Positions 8,557-16,874 of a DNA stretch of 57,150 nt are shown in pieces (position 1 is the stretch's first letter; each line of letters begins with the position of its first letter). Location of the stretch: contig NZ_JACBXA010000012.1 in assembly GCF_013870515.1 (NCBI RefSeq), positions 1 to 57,150 on the forward strand, read 5' to 3'. Below the pieces are notes generated by a model. The model saw nothing but the letters and a program-made list of their open reading frames with translations, did no database searches and was not told where the DNA came from. The stretch is from Streptomyces albidus (ex Kaewkla and Franco 2022). Lineage in GTDB: Bacteria > Actinomycetota > Actinomycetes > Streptomycetales > Streptomycetaceae. The position numbers were made by a program, and so were the translations under genes.

Positions 8557-9390
8557 GTGACGACGCTGCGCACCGCACTGTGCCAGTTCACCTCGACCAC
8601 CGACCCCGAGGAGAACCTGCGCACCATCGACGACCTGGCTCAGCGGGCGGCCGCCGAGGGGGCGCAGCTGGCCGTCTTCCCCGAGGCGGCCATGGCCCGC
8701 TTCGGCATCCCCCTCGGGCCGCTGGCGCAGCCGCTGGACGGGCCGTGGGCCGACGGCGTACGGGAGTCGGCGCGGCGGCACGGACTGACCGTGGTGGCGG
8801 GGATGTTCACGCCGTCGCCGGACGGACGGGTCGCCAACACCCTGCTGGCGACCGGCCCCGGCGTCGAGGCCTCGTACGACAAGATCCACCTGTACGACGC
8901 CTTCGGCTTCTCCGAGTCCGACACGGTCGCACCGGGGACGAAGGTCGTCACGATCGACGTTGCGGGCGTACGGGTCGGGCTGGCGACCTGCTACGACATC
9001 CGCTTCCCCGAACTCTTCCGCGCCCACGCCGACGAGGGCGCCGTGCTGTCCGTGGTGCCCGCTTCCTGGGGCACCGGCCCGGGCAAGCTGTCCCACTGGG
9101 AACTGCTGGCCAGGGCGCGCGCCTTGGACGCGACGACCTGGGTCGCCGCGGTCGGGCAGGCGCCGCCCGCTCCGCAAGGGGCGGGTGCCGGTCAGGAGGA
9201 GCAGGCGGCGGACATCGAGAAGCCCACCAAGGCGCCCACCGGGATCGGCCACAGCATGCTTGTGGGCCCCGACGGTCGGATCAGGGAAGAGGCCGGCGAG
9301 AAACCCGAGTTGATCGTGGCGGAGGTGGACGTGGAGGAGACGGAGCGGGTCCGCCGGGCGGTGGCCGTGCTGGACAACCGCCGCCTGTGA
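8557..9390 (+). CDS. carbon-nitrogen hydrolase (nitrilase superfamily amidase, Nit1/Nit2-like)
   Basis: A 277-residue enzyme that should hydrolyse an amide to an acid plus ammonia through a Glu-Lys-Cys triad. The triad is visible: Glu43 in VFPEAAM, Lys109 in YDKIHLYDAFGF, and Cys145 in ATCYDIRFPELFR. The Lys and Cys contexts resemble deaminated-glutathione/omega-amidase members more than nitrile hydrolases. A 20-residue Gly/Glu-rich insertion (about 203-222) precedes the conserved GHSMLVGPDG. The GTG at 8557 follows GGAAAGGAG. It is convergent with the FCD-GntR gene and likely acts on the compound brought in by the MHS carrier; the substrate is unknown. Confidence 0.85.
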   Translation: MTTLRTALCQFTSTTDPEENLRTIDDLAQRAAAEGAQLAVFPEAAMARFGIPLGPLAQPLDGPWADGVRESARRHGLTVVAGMFTPSPDGRVANTLLATGPGVEASYDKIHLYDAFGFSESDTVAPGTKVVTIDVAGVRVGLATCYDIRFPELFRAHADEGAVLSVVPASWGTGPGKLSHWELLARARALDATTWVAAVGQAPPAPQGAGAGQEEQAADIEKPTKAPTGIGHSMLVGPDGRIREEAGEKPELIVAEVDVEETERVRRAVAVLDNRRL

Positions 9391-9407
9391 GGCGGTGCCG
9401 CACGGCG

Positions 9408-10034
9408 TCAGCCCTCGGCGAGGATGCGCCTGGTGGCCGCGATGTGCGCGTCGATCGCGGCACAGGCGACATCCGCCCTCTCCGCGGCCAACGCCGTGAT
9501 GATGCGCCTGTGTTCGACGCAGACCTCTTCCTGGCGCCCGCCCGAACGGTAGAGGGCGGTGACGCCGGCGCGGACCTGGCGGCTGCGCAGCGCGTCGTAC
9601 TGCTTGGCCATCAGCTTGTTGCCGACGGCTTCGACGAGCGTGGCGTGGAAGCGGTGGTCGGCCTCGATGAACTCCTTGGCCTTGTCGGTGCCGCGCAGCT
9701 TCGCCTGCTCTTCGAGGATCGCGTCCATCTCGGCGACCGGGGCGGTGCCCATGGTGACTGTGCGCTGGGCGGCGTAGCGCTCCAACAGGGCGCGCATCTC
9801 CATCAGTTCGCCGATCTCGCGGCCGGAGAGGGGTGCGATGTAGGCCCCGCGCTTCGGCACGAGGCTGACGAGGTCCTCGGCGGCGAGCAGCAGCAGCGCT
9901 TCGCGGATCGGCGTACGGGAGATCCCGACGCGGTCGGCGATCATCTGCTCGGAGAGGAACTCGCCCTGCATGGCGGGATCGGTGAGCACCGTCTCCTTGA
10001 GGAACGTGTAGGCCTTCTGACGCCCGGACAACAC
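9408..10034 (-). CDS. GntR-family transcriptional regulator, FCD (FadR/VanR-like) type
   Basis: A 208-residue DNA-binding regulator. The winged helix covers residues about 5-70 (MIADRVGISRTPIREALLLLAAEDLVSL), followed by the helical FCD ligand domain with MEMRALLERYAAQ, IEADHRFHATLVEAVGN and the C-terminal HIAATRRIL. The histidines and aspartates of the last two segments are the usual metal/ligand residues. The start is taken as GTG 10034, 9 bases after GGGGAG; TTG 10040 is the alternative. It diverges from the SDR gene with a palindrome at 10105-10121 that resembles the one at 6961-6988, so it probably controls itself, the SDR and the DUF2848/MHS/amidase genes. Confidence 0.85.
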   Translation of the reverse strand: MLSGRQKAYTFLKETVLTDPAMQGEFLSEQMIADRVGISRTPIREALLLLAAEDLVSLVPKRGAYIAPLSGREIGELMEMRALLERYAAQRTVTMGTAPVAEMDAILEEQAKLRGTDKAKEFIEADHRFHATLVEAVGNKLMAKQYDALRSRQVRAGVTALYRSGGRQEEVCVEHRRIITALAAERADVACAAIDAHIAATRRILAEG

Positions 10035-10104
10035 AGTCAAGCTCTCCCCACCGACGTCATCGCACCCGGCCCCGACTCGGGTGCACCGATCTCGAACAGG
10101 CATT

Positions 10105-10121
10105 GCATACAGCCTGTATAC
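10105..10121. promoter_or_regulatory. 17-bp palindromic operator between the FCD-GntR and SDR genes
   Basis: GCATACAG and CTGTATAC lie around one central C, with seven of eight positions symmetric. It shares the half-site CTGTAT and the flanking GCATAC string with the operator at 6961-6988. It sits 71 bases upstream of the regulator's start, consistent with autoregulation. Confidence 0.6.
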
Positions 10122-10211
10122 ACACACATTACACGCCTTCACCACGCCCCTGTCCACCCTCGCTCCCGTCCCCGTACAGGTGCTGAGCTCGCCGAACGTG
10201 TCCGGGAGGCG

Positions 10212-10309
10212 GCCTGAGACGCCCGAGCCCGGCTCCCGCCTGAGAGCCCGCCTGAGAGCCCGCCCGAGACGCCCGCTTGAGACGCCCCGCCCGAGACGCC
10301 CGTCCGAGA
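10212..10309. repeat. degenerate tandem repeat, 12-14-bp unit, about seven copies
   Basis: Copies of GCC(T/C)GAGA(C)GCCC follow one another from 10212 to 10309 with small length changes. They occupy the leader between the operator and the SDR start codon. Alternating purine and pyrimidine blocks could give a structured leader or simply reflect slippage. Confidence 0.6.
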
Positions 10310-10334
10310 AGTACATCCGCGAAGGAGGCCCTTC

Positions 10335-11132
10335 ATGCCGAGCACCGTCCTGACCCCGTACCCCGCCGCCGACTTCCCCGAGCAGCCCACCGCGATCGTC
10401 ACCGGCGCCGCCTCGGAGCGTGGGATCGGGCGGGCCACCGCCCACCGTCTCGCCCGCGAGGGCTGGGCCGTGGCCGTCGTCGACCTCGGCCAGGACGCCT
10501 GCGAGAGCGTCGCCGCCGAGGTCGCCCGGCAGCACGGAGTCCCCACCCTCGGACTCGGCGCGGACATCCGCGACGAAGCGCAGGTCCGTGCGGCGACCGA
10601 CCGGATCGTGGCCGAACTGCCCCAGCTGGTGGGCCTGGTCAACAACGCCGGAGTCAGCTCCCCCGTGCCGTTCCTCGAGGTGACGCCTCAGGAGTGGGAC
10701 CGCGTGGTGGACGTCAATCTGCGGGGGACGTTCCTGATGACGCAGGCGGCCGCACGCGTGATGGCGGACAACCGGCTCGGCCGGATCGTGAACATCTCCT
10801 CCGCCTCGGCGCAGCGCGGCGGTGCCGTCTACAGCCTCGCCGCCTACTGCGCGTCCAAGGCCGGCGTCATCGGCCTGGCCAAGACCCTCGCGCGGGAGCT
10901 GGGCCCGTACGGCATCACCGCGAACACCGTCTCGCCCGGCTCCATCGACACGGACATCATGGGCGGCACGCTCACCGACGAGCGTAAGGAGGCGCTGCTC
11001 CGGGACATCCCCGTCGGCCGTGTGGGCGCCGTCGACGACGTGGCCAACGTCGTCTCCTTCCTGCTCGGACGGGAGGCCGGATACGTGACCGGCGCGACGT
11101 ACGACGTCAACGGCGGCTCGCACATCGCCTGA
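10335..11132 (+). CDS. short-chain dehydrogenase/reductase (SDR)
   Basis: A 265-residue classical SDR that should oxidise an alcohol or reduce a ketone with NAD(P). It shows TGAASERGIG (cofactor loop), LVGLVNNAG, NISSASAQ with the catalytic Ser, YSLAAYCASKAG with Tyr-x-x-x-Lys, and a C-terminal YDVNGGSHIA. The residue after strand two is Asp (VVDLGQD), which usually favours NAD(H). GAAGGAGG lies 6 bases before the ATG. It is divergent from the FCD-GntR regulator and probably belongs to its regulon as a late pathway step. Confidence 0.85.
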   Translation: MPSTVLTPYPAADFPEQPTAIVTGAASERGIGRATAHRLAREGWAVAVVDLGQDACESVAAEVARQHGVPTLGLGADIRDEAQVRAATDRIVAELPQLVGLVNNAGVSSPVPFLEVTPQEWDRVVDVNLRGTFLMTQAAARVMADNRLGRIVNISSASAQRGGAVYSLAAYCASKAGVIGLAKTLARELGPYGITANTVSPGSIDTDIMGGTLTDERKEALLRDIPVGRVGAVDDVANVVSFLLGREAGYVTGATYDVNGGSHIA

Positions 11133-11446
11133 CGGGCACATGTGCCACCGTCCGGTTCGGTCAGTCCCGTCGTGTCCCCTGCCGTTGGGGTGGGATGCCG
11201 AGCGGGCGGTGGCGTGGTGCGCACCGGGTGCGAGGGGGGCTCCCTAGGGTCGCCGCTGATGGACCGCGCCCGGCGGCGCGGCGGGGTGACCGGCCCGGCC
11301 GCAGCGTGGTGACGGCTCATCACGTCAACGGCGCTCCCCGCTCCCCTCGCTCGTGCGCTTCGGAGCTTCTGCGATGCCGGGTGCGCCTGCCGTCTCTGGA
11401 GGCCGGTACGGCGCAGGCCGACCGGCCGGAACAGGTGGGTGTGTCG
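11133..11446. other. gene-free region with a possible promoter
   Basis: This 314-base stretch precedes the NHL gene. TAGGGT at 11245-11250 lies in the 8-bp palindrome CCCTAGGG and could be a -10 box. The downstream frame is open back to 11195 but encodes low-complexity Arg-rich sequence, so I do not count it as coding. Confidence 0.4.
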
Positions 11447-12751
11447 ATGAGCCGCTCCTCAGTCCCCGATTCCACGCGGTCACGCAGACGGGAATCGTCT
11501 CCGCCACGCCGTCCGGGACGTATGCCGAGGCTCAGCCGTTCGTGGCTCCGGCTGACGGCGCTGACGGCGGTCCTCACGCTGTTCACCGGCGGTTTCGCGG
11601 CAGCCGCACCGGCGGCCGGGACGAAGGCGCCGACTCCGGGCACGGCTTCGCTGTACGTCTCCGACTACGCGGACAACTCGGTGCTGAAGCGTCCCGTGAG
11701 CGGTGGCCCGCAGGAGACGGTGCCCACGACCGGGCTGACCCGCCCGACGTACATGGCCTTCGACGCCCAGGGCGACCTCTACATCTCCGACACCGTCAAC
11801 AGCAGGATCGTGAAGATCCCGGCCGACGGCGGTCCGCAGGAGACCGTCCCGGGAACCGATCTTCTCCGCCCCCTCGGGCTGGCCGTCAACGCGGCGGGCG
11901 ACCTGTTCATCGCCGACAGCTTCAACGACCGCGTGGTGAAGATCCCTGCGGACGGCGGCCCGCAGGAGACCGTGCCCACCTCCGGCCTGCTGCACCCGGC
12001 AGGGCTGGCTCTCGACGCGAACGGTGACCTCTACATCGCCGACTTCGTCAACGACCGCGTGGTGAAGGTCCCGGCGGGCGGTGGTCCGCAGACAACCGTC
12101 CCCACCACCGGCCTCTCCCAGCCGACAGGTCTGGCGCTCCACGCCGGCGGGCTCTACATCTCCGACTCCGGCAACGACCGCGTGGTGAGGGTCCCCACGA
12201 GCGGCGGCCCGCAGACCACCGTTCCGGCGACAGGCCTGAAGAGCCCGCAGGGGCTCGCGTTCGACTCCTCGGGCAACCTCTACATCGCGGACTTCGGCAA
12301 CGACCGGGTGGTGAGGGTTCCGGCGGGCGGAGGCGCGCAGACCGTCGTCCCCTTCACGGGGCTGACGACCCCCGTCGGACTGGCCGTGAGCGCCCCTGAC
12401 GCGCAGCGAGCGAAGACGCGGCTCGAGGCCAGGACCGCCACCGTGTCCCGGTGGTTCCACCCGCCGACCCTGAAGGTCAAGGGCCTGTCCGCCACCCTGA
12501 CCCGCTCGGACGGCACTCCGGTCGCCGGCCAGACGGTCAAGTTCAGCAACACGACGAAGACCCGCCAGCTGTGCGAGGCGGTCACGAACAGCCAGGGCGT
12601 GGCACGTTGCGACGCGACGGTCCGGGACCGGGTCTCGAAGGTCAACCGTCTCTACGACGACCTGCGCAGGCACGGTTACCGGGCCGCGTTCGCCGGATCC
12701 ACCACCTTCAAGGCCAGCACGGACACCGCTCGCGTACGGCCGGTGCACTGA
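11447..12751 (+). CDS. secreted NHL-repeat beta-propeller protein with C-terminal Ig-like domain
   Basis: A 434-residue exported protein. A basic N-terminal stretch precedes the signal segment LTALTAVLTLFTGGFAAAAP. At least six NHL/Vgb-like blades follow, each with a variant of GLAFDSSGNLYIADFGNDRV and a GGPQTTVP-like turn, giving a probable six-bladed propeller. The last 120 residues (LKVKGLSATL, PVAGQTVKFSN, AVTNSQGVARCDATV) resemble an invasin/Big-type Ig-like domain. The blades repeat at DNA level every 120-130 bases between about 11700 and 12360. The start is ATG 11447 behind AGGTGG; GTG 11441 is possible. An extracellular binding role is inferred; there is no sign of a catalytic site. 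Confidence 0.75.
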   Translation: MSRSSVPDSTRSRRRESSPPRRPGRMPRLSRSWLRLTALTAVLTLFTGGFAAAAPAAGTKAPTPGTASLYVSDYADNSVLKRPVSGGPQETVPTTGLTRPTYMAFDAQGDLYISDTVNSRIVKIPADGGPQETVPGTDLLRPLGLAVNAAGDLFIADSFNDRVVKIPADGGPQETVPTSGLLHPAGLALDANGDLYIADFVNDRVVKVPAGGGPQTTVPTTGLSQPTGLALHAGGLYISDSGNDRVVRVPTSGGPQTTVPATGLKSPQGLAFDSSGNLYIADFGNDRVVRVPAGGGAQTVVPFTGLTTPVGLAVSAPDAQRAKTRLEARTATVSRWFHPPTLKVKGLSATLTRSDGTPVAGQTVKFSNTTKTRQLCEAVTNSQGVARCDATVRDRVSKVNRLYDDLRRHGYRAAFAGSTTFKASTDTARVRPVH

Positions 12752-12915
12752 GGCCGTCCGGTAGTTGAGCCGTACGGAACGAACACGGGTGAGGGTCACG
12801 ACGCACCGGCGCCAGGTGCTCGTGGCCCTCTCCGCTGCACGCAGTACGCCCCCGGGCCGCGCGGACGGCCGCGCTCTTCCGTGAGGCGCCGCCATCCGCA
12901 AATCCAGGAGTGCCT

Positions 12916-13656
12916 GTGAACGCGTCCGCCGCTCCCGCCCAGGGCGACCCGCCCGCCCGCTACGACGATCTGCGCGCCCTGATCTTCAACTGCACGCTCA
13001 AGCGCTCCCCGGAGCGCAGCAACACCGAAGGCCTCATCGACCGGTGCCGCCGCATCATGACCGCGCAGGGCGTCGTGGTCGACGTGGTGCGAGCCGTCGA
13101 CCACGACATCGCGACCGGCGTCTGGCCGGACATGACGGAGCACGGATGGGAGCGGGACGTCTGGCCGCAGCTGTACGAACAGGTCCTGGCCGCCGACATC
13201 CTCGTACTGGCCGGGCCCATCTGGCTCGGTGACAACAGCTCCGTGACGAAGCGGGTCGTCGAGCGGCTCTACGCCTGCTCCAGCCTCCTCAACGACCGCG
13301 GGCAGTACTCGTATTACGGGCGGGTCGGCGGATGCCTCATCACCGGAAACGAGGACGGCGTCAAGCACTGCGCCATGAACGTCCTCTACAGCCTCCAGCA
13401 CCTCGGCTACACCATCCCGCCGCAGTCCGACGCCGGCTGGATCGGCGAGGCGGGCCCCGGCCCCTCTTATCTCGACCCCGGCTCCGGCGGCCCGGAGAAC
13501 AGCTTCACCAACCGCAACCTGACCTTCATGACCTGGAATCTGCTGCACCTGGCGAGGATGCTGAAGGACGCCGGCGGAGTGCCCGCGTACGGAAACCAGC
13601 GCACCGACTGGGACGCGGGCTGCCGTCACGACTCCGAGAACCCCGAACACCGCTGA
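12916..13656 (+). CDS. flavodoxin-like NAD(P)H-dependent FMN oxidoreductase family protein
   Basis: A 246-residue protein with the flavodoxin-like fold. LRALIFNCTLKRSPERSNTEGLID matches the phosphate-binding loop of NADPH-dependent FMN reductases, and ADILVLAGPIWLGDNSSVTKR matches the second flavin loop. The C-terminal NRNLTFMTWNLLHLARML helix is typical of this group. The GTG at 12916 has CCAGGAG 5 bases upstream and is preferred to the overlapping GTG at 12910. It is likely a flavin-dependent reductase of unknown substrate and precedes a PhnB-like gene in the same direction. Confidence 0.75.
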   Translation: MNASAAPAQGDPPARYDDLRALIFNCTLKRSPERSNTEGLIDRCRRIMTAQGVVVDVVRAVDHDIATGVWPDMTEHGWERDVWPQLYEQVLAADILVLAGPIWLGDNSSVTKRVVERLYACSSLLNDRGQYSYYGRVGGCLITGNEDGVKHCAMNVLYSLQHLGYTIPPQSDAGWIGEAGPGPSYLDPGSGGPENSFTNRNLTFMTWNLLHLARMLKDAGGVPAYGNQRTDWDAGCRHDSENPEHR

Positions 13657-13740
13657 TCCGGGAAGATCTTCGCCGGTCGCGATGAATCCGCCGTACAGGG
13701 CCGGTCGGTACAGCTACAGACACCATGCGGGGAGGCACCG

Positions 13741-14223
13741 ATGGCTCACGACGGTTTCACCACCAGCCTGTGGTTCGACGGGCAGGCCGAAGAGGCGGCG
13801 CACTACTACATCTCGGTCTTCAAGAACTCCAGGCTCGGAAGGATCACGCGCTACACCGAGGCGGGGCCCGGGACCCCGGGTTCGGTTCTGACGGTCGAAT
13901 TCGAGATCAACGGGCAGAGGTTCGTCGGCGTCAACGGCGGGCCCCAGTTCACGTTCGACCCGGCCGTCTCCTTCCAGATGCACTGCGAGGACCAACGCGA
14001 GGTGGACCACTACTGGAGCAGGCTCACCGAGGACGGGGGCGAGGAAGGTCACTGCGGGTGGCTCAAGGACAAGTACGGCCTGTCGTGGCAGGTCATCCCG
14101 GACGGACTGATCGACATGATCGGCGACCCCGACGCCGAGAAGGCGAAGCGTGCCAGTGAGGCCGTGTACACGATGAAGAAGCTCGACATCGCCGCCGTAC
14201 GGAAGGCCTACGACGGCGCTTGA
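13741..14223 (+). CDS. PhnB-like VOC family protein
   Basis: A 160-residue protein of the PhnB / 3-demethylubiquinone-9 methyltransferase-like group of the VOC superfamily. Segments SLWFDGQAEEAAHYYISVFKNS, FEINGQRFVGVNGGP, FTFDPAVSFQMHCEDQ and WLKDKYGLSWQVIP are diagnostic. The proteins pair beta-alpha-beta-beta-beta modules, and most PhnB-like members have no proven enzyme activity. GGGGAGG precedes the ATG by 5 bases. A strong terminator follows at 14247-14276. A second PhnB-like gene in the window (47094) is frameshifted. Confidence 0.8.
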   Translation: MAHDGFTTSLWFDGQAEEAAHYYISVFKNSRLGRITRYTEAGPGTPGSVLTVEFEINGQRFVGVNGGPQFTFDPAVSFQMHCEDQREVDHYWSRLTEDGGEEGHCGWLKDKYGLSWQVIPDGLIDMIGDPDAEKAKRASEAVYTMKKLDIAAVRKAYDGA

Positions 14224-14246
14224 ACCCCGCCGGTCCGACAGCGGTT

Positions 14247-14276
14247 CGGCCCCCGCGCCTCCTGGCGCGGGGGCCG
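14247..14276 (+). terminator. strong GC hairpin terminator
   Basis: CGGCCCCCGCGCC and GGCGCGGGGGCCG form a 13-bp perfect stem with a TCCT loop, 23 bases after the PhnB-like stop codon. Confidence 0.75.
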
Positions 14277-14441
14277 CTTCGTGCCTGCGGGGCCGTGGAA
14301 CGCCCTTGCCTGGAAGGGGAATCGGAGGCGGGGCAGATGAATCGGTGACGGCGAAATCGTGGCGATGAATCGGAGATCCGGCACGACTGCTCCGCACATC
14401 CGGGGGAACCGGGAACTGATGCAGACGACAGTGACGCTCAC

Positions 14442-15401
14442 GTGAGTGGCAAGTCCTCGGACCGGAAGACCCGCACGACGGTCTTCGTGGCGCTCGGTGC
14501 CAATCTGGTGATCGTCGTCGCGAAGGTCGTGGGAGGGGTCTTCGCAGGCTCGCCGGCCCTTCTCTCGGAGGCGGCGCACTCGGTCGCGGACAGTTTCAAC
14601 GAGGTGTTCCTGCTGGCGGCGCTGCGGCGGAGCCGGAAGCCCGCGGACAGCAAGCACCCCTTCGGATACGGCAAGGAGCGCTTCTTCTGGTCGCTGCTGG
14701 CGGCGGTCGGCATCTTCGTGATGGGCGGCTGCTTCTCCTTCTTCCAGGGCTACGAGGCTCTGATCAGCGGCTCGCAGGAGTCCCACAGCGGCTACACCGT
14801 GGGGCTCGTCGTCCTGGGCGTCGCCCTTCTCGCCGAGGGCACTTCGCTGATCAGGGCGGTCCACCAGGCACGTAAGGACCCCGGTTCACGAGGTCTCCGC
14901 GACCCGGCGCTGCGTACGGTCCTCGCCGAGGACGGCACCGCCGTGATCGGCGTCCTCCTCGCCATGACCGGCATGGCACTGCACATGGTCACGGGCGAAG
15001 TCGTCTGGGAGGCGGCCGCTTCCTTCGCGATCGGGCTGCTTCTGGTGCTGGTCGCCTTCTGGCTCGGCAAGGACACCCGTGACCAGCTGATCGGTGAGGC
15101 GGCCGACCCCGGGCTACGGCGGGAGATCCTGGCCATCCTGGACGCGCAGCCCGAGATCGACAATGTGGAGTCGCTGCTGACGATGAAGCTCGGCTTGGAG
15201 TCGACGCTGGTGGCGGCACGGATCGACCTGGCTCCCGGCTTGGAGAGCGAGGAGGTCGAGTTGGTGTCGGAGCGGATCAAGACCTCTGTCGTGGAGGCGC
15301 TGCCGAACGCGGATCCGGTCTTCCTCGACATCACCGAGGCCCCGCCGTCCGACACGGCCACGGGGTCAACTCCTCAAGCGGCTCTGACAGTCGACGAGTG
15401 A
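14442..15401 (+). CDS. cation diffusion facilitator (CDF) family metal transporter
   Basis: A 319-residue inner-membrane exporter of divalent metal ions such as Zn(II), working by proton antiport. His46 and Asp50 in SEAAHSVADSFNEV form the helix-2 metal site. SKHPFGYGKERFFWSLLAA after helix 2 and LAEDGTAVIGVLLAM in helix 5 are typical of the SLC30A9-like branch. About five or six helices are followed by a cytosolic domain with LAILDAQPEIDNVESLLTMK. The GTG start has no good ribosome binding site. No metal-responsive regulator is adjacent. Confidence 0.85.
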   Translation: MSGKSSDRKTRTTVFVALGANLVIVVAKVVGGVFAGSPALLSEAAHSVADSFNEVFLLAALRRSRKPADSKHPFGYGKERFFWSLLAAVGIFVMGGCFSFFQGYEALISGSQESHSGYTVGLVVLGVALLAEGTSLIRAVHQARKDPGSRGLRDPALRTVLAEDGTAVIGVLLAMTGMALHMVTGEVVWEAAASFAIGLLLVLVAFWLGKDTRDQLIGEAADPGLRREILAILDAQPEIDNVESLLTMKLGLESTLVAARIDLAPGLESEEVELVSERIKTSVVEALPNADPVFLDITEAPPSDTATGSTPQAALTVDE

Positions 15402-15490
15402 AGTCGAGGAGCGAGAGGCGAACGAGCCGGTGAGGCACGCCCGTCGGGGCGTGCCGCCGCAGAACTCGCCGCCGCTCGACGCAAGGTCGA

Positions 15491-15703
15491 TCAGCCGTCG
15501 TCCGAGGGGCTCGCGCCGCGCTTGCGGCGAGGCTGCCCCATCATGCCGATCGCGATCCCGATGGGCAGGCCCACGCCCATGCCCAGCGCGATGTTGTCGA
15601 ACACGAGCAGCCCCAGCACCGACCCGGTGGCCATTCCGATCGAAATGCCCGTCATGTAGCGTGTGTCGGCTCGCCGGGGGCGATCACCGTCGTTGTCAGA
15701 CAT
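15491..15703 (-). CDS. small glycine-rich membrane protein
   Basis: A 70-residue protein with a charged N-terminus, two short hydrophobic Gly/Met-rich segments (GISIGMATGSVLGLLVF and LGMGVGLPIGIAIGMM) and a basic tail. It resembles small actinobacterial proteins of unknown role with a glycine-zipper pattern. It diverges from the SDR gene at 15801 across 97 bases. Confidence 0.6.
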   Translation of the reverse strand: MSDNDGDRPRRADTRYMTGISIGMATGSVLGLLVFDNIALGMGVGLPIGIAIGMMGQPRRKRGASPSDDG

Positions 15704-15800
15704 GCGTCCATGGTGCAGCAACCACGTCGGGTGGGCCATGCGCGGAGCCGGTCGGATCGCAGACGGCGAGGCGCGGGCAACGGCTACGAGGGAGCGCGGC

Positions 15801-16565
15801 ATGTCACGAGTGGTGATCGTCAGCGGTGGCGGCACGGGCATCGGCCGTGCCACGGCACGGCGGTTCGCGGCCGACGGCGACCGGGTGCTGCTCATCGGGC
15901 GGCGCGCGGAGGTGCTGCGGGAGGCCGCGGAGAGCTTGTCGGCGGAGGACGGGGTGAGCGGGGAGATCCAGACCCTGGACGCCGACCTCAGCATCGTCGA
16001 GGCCGCCGAACGCGTGCGCACGGAGATCGACCGGCGTTACGAGCGGGTGGACGTGCTGGTCAACAACGCGGGCGGCAACGTCGAGTTGGGCGCGGAGAAC
16101 GTCCCCGCCGGCCTCGCAGGCGTGGCCCGGCACTGGACCGGCAACTTCAACGCCAACGTCCTCTCCGCCGTGCTGCTCACCGAAGCGCTCGTGGAGCACC
16201 TCGCGGCGCCCGGGCGCAGGGTGGTGCTCATCAGCTCCATCGCCGCCTACCGCGGCTCCGGTTCCGGCTCGTACGCGGCCGCGAAGGCGGCTCTCCACCC
16301 CTACGCGTACGACATGGCGGGGCGTCTCGGCGAGCACGGGGCCACCGTCAACGTCGTCGCTCCCGGCTACATCGGTGACACCGAGTTCTTCGGCGACCTC
16401 ATGACGGACGAGCGGCGGCAGACGCTGGTCGCCCAGACGGTCACGGGCAGGGCGGGCACTCCCGACGACGTCGCGGACACCGTCCACTGGCTCTCCTCCC
16501 CGGGGGCCCGGCATGTCACGGGTCAGATCGTCCAGGTCAACGGCGGTGCGCGGTACGGCTCTTGA
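15801..16565 (+). CDS. short-chain dehydrogenase/reductase (SDR)
   Basis: A 254-residue classical SDR. It has SGGGTGIGRATARRF (cofactor loop), an Arg pair after strand two (IGRRAEVL) that suggests NADP(H), LVNNAGGNVE, ISSIAAYRGSGSGSYAAAKAA with catalytic Ser, Tyr and Lys, and the C-terminal VNGGARYGS. GAGGGAG lies 7 bases before ATG 15801. Neighbours do not reveal a substrate. Confidence 0.8.
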   Translation: MSRVVIVSGGGTGIGRATARRFAADGDRVLLIGRRAEVLREAAESLSAEDGVSGEIQTLDADLSIVEAAERVRTEIDRRYERVDVLVNNAGGNVELGAENVPAGLAGVARHWTGNFNANVLSAVLLTEALVEHLAAPGRRVVLISSIAAYRGSGSGSYAAAKAALHPYAYDMAGRLGEHGATVNVVAPGYIGDTEFFGDLMTDERRQTLVAQTVTGRAGTPDDVADTVHWLSSPGARHVTGQIVQVNGGARYGS

Positions 16566-16874
16566 GCCTCCGCCGCAGCTTTCTGGCGGATCCACACACC
16601 GGTGCTTCGGCCCCCCCGGCCCGTGAACCCTCGTTGACGGGGTCCTGGCTCGGCGTGGTGACGAGTGGTTCCGCGGCGGTGCGCGTGGAGCTGGGGAGTC
16701 CGCGGCGTCGACGCGCACGCGGGGCCCGGTCGCCGCGGCCCACAACACCCCGCCGGCCTTGATGTCTTCGGTGTCACGCACACCAACTGAGCGGCCCTGA
16801 AAGGCAGTCGCGCCCCTGGCCGCAACCTCACGCGAACAGGTGTCTGTTGACACCGGAGTCGAACCTGCCTCACC
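16566..16874. other. gene-free region upstream of the YtrA-type operon
   Basis: No gene is supported in this 309-base stretch. A hairpin GGTGTC-TGTT-GACACC lies at 16839-16854, and TTGACA at 16847-16852 could be a -35 box for the operon. A tRNA T-arm-like string on the minus strand near 16854-16866 is not part of a cloverleaf. Confidence 0.4.

Noticed and set aside
16690..16830. Minus-strand text VGVRDTEDIKAGGVLW, reminiscent of a DUF397 C-terminus.
   Set aside because: The rest of the domain and the partner XRE regulator are absent, and the frame overlaps the SDR end. The likeness is too short to call a gene or remnant.
16839..16866. A tRNA-like T-arm string (GGTTCGACTCC on the minus strand) next to an inverted repeat.
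   Set aside because: No matching acceptor, D or anticodon arms can be drawn around it. The neighbouring GGTGTC/GACACC hairpin is out of register for a cloverleaf.
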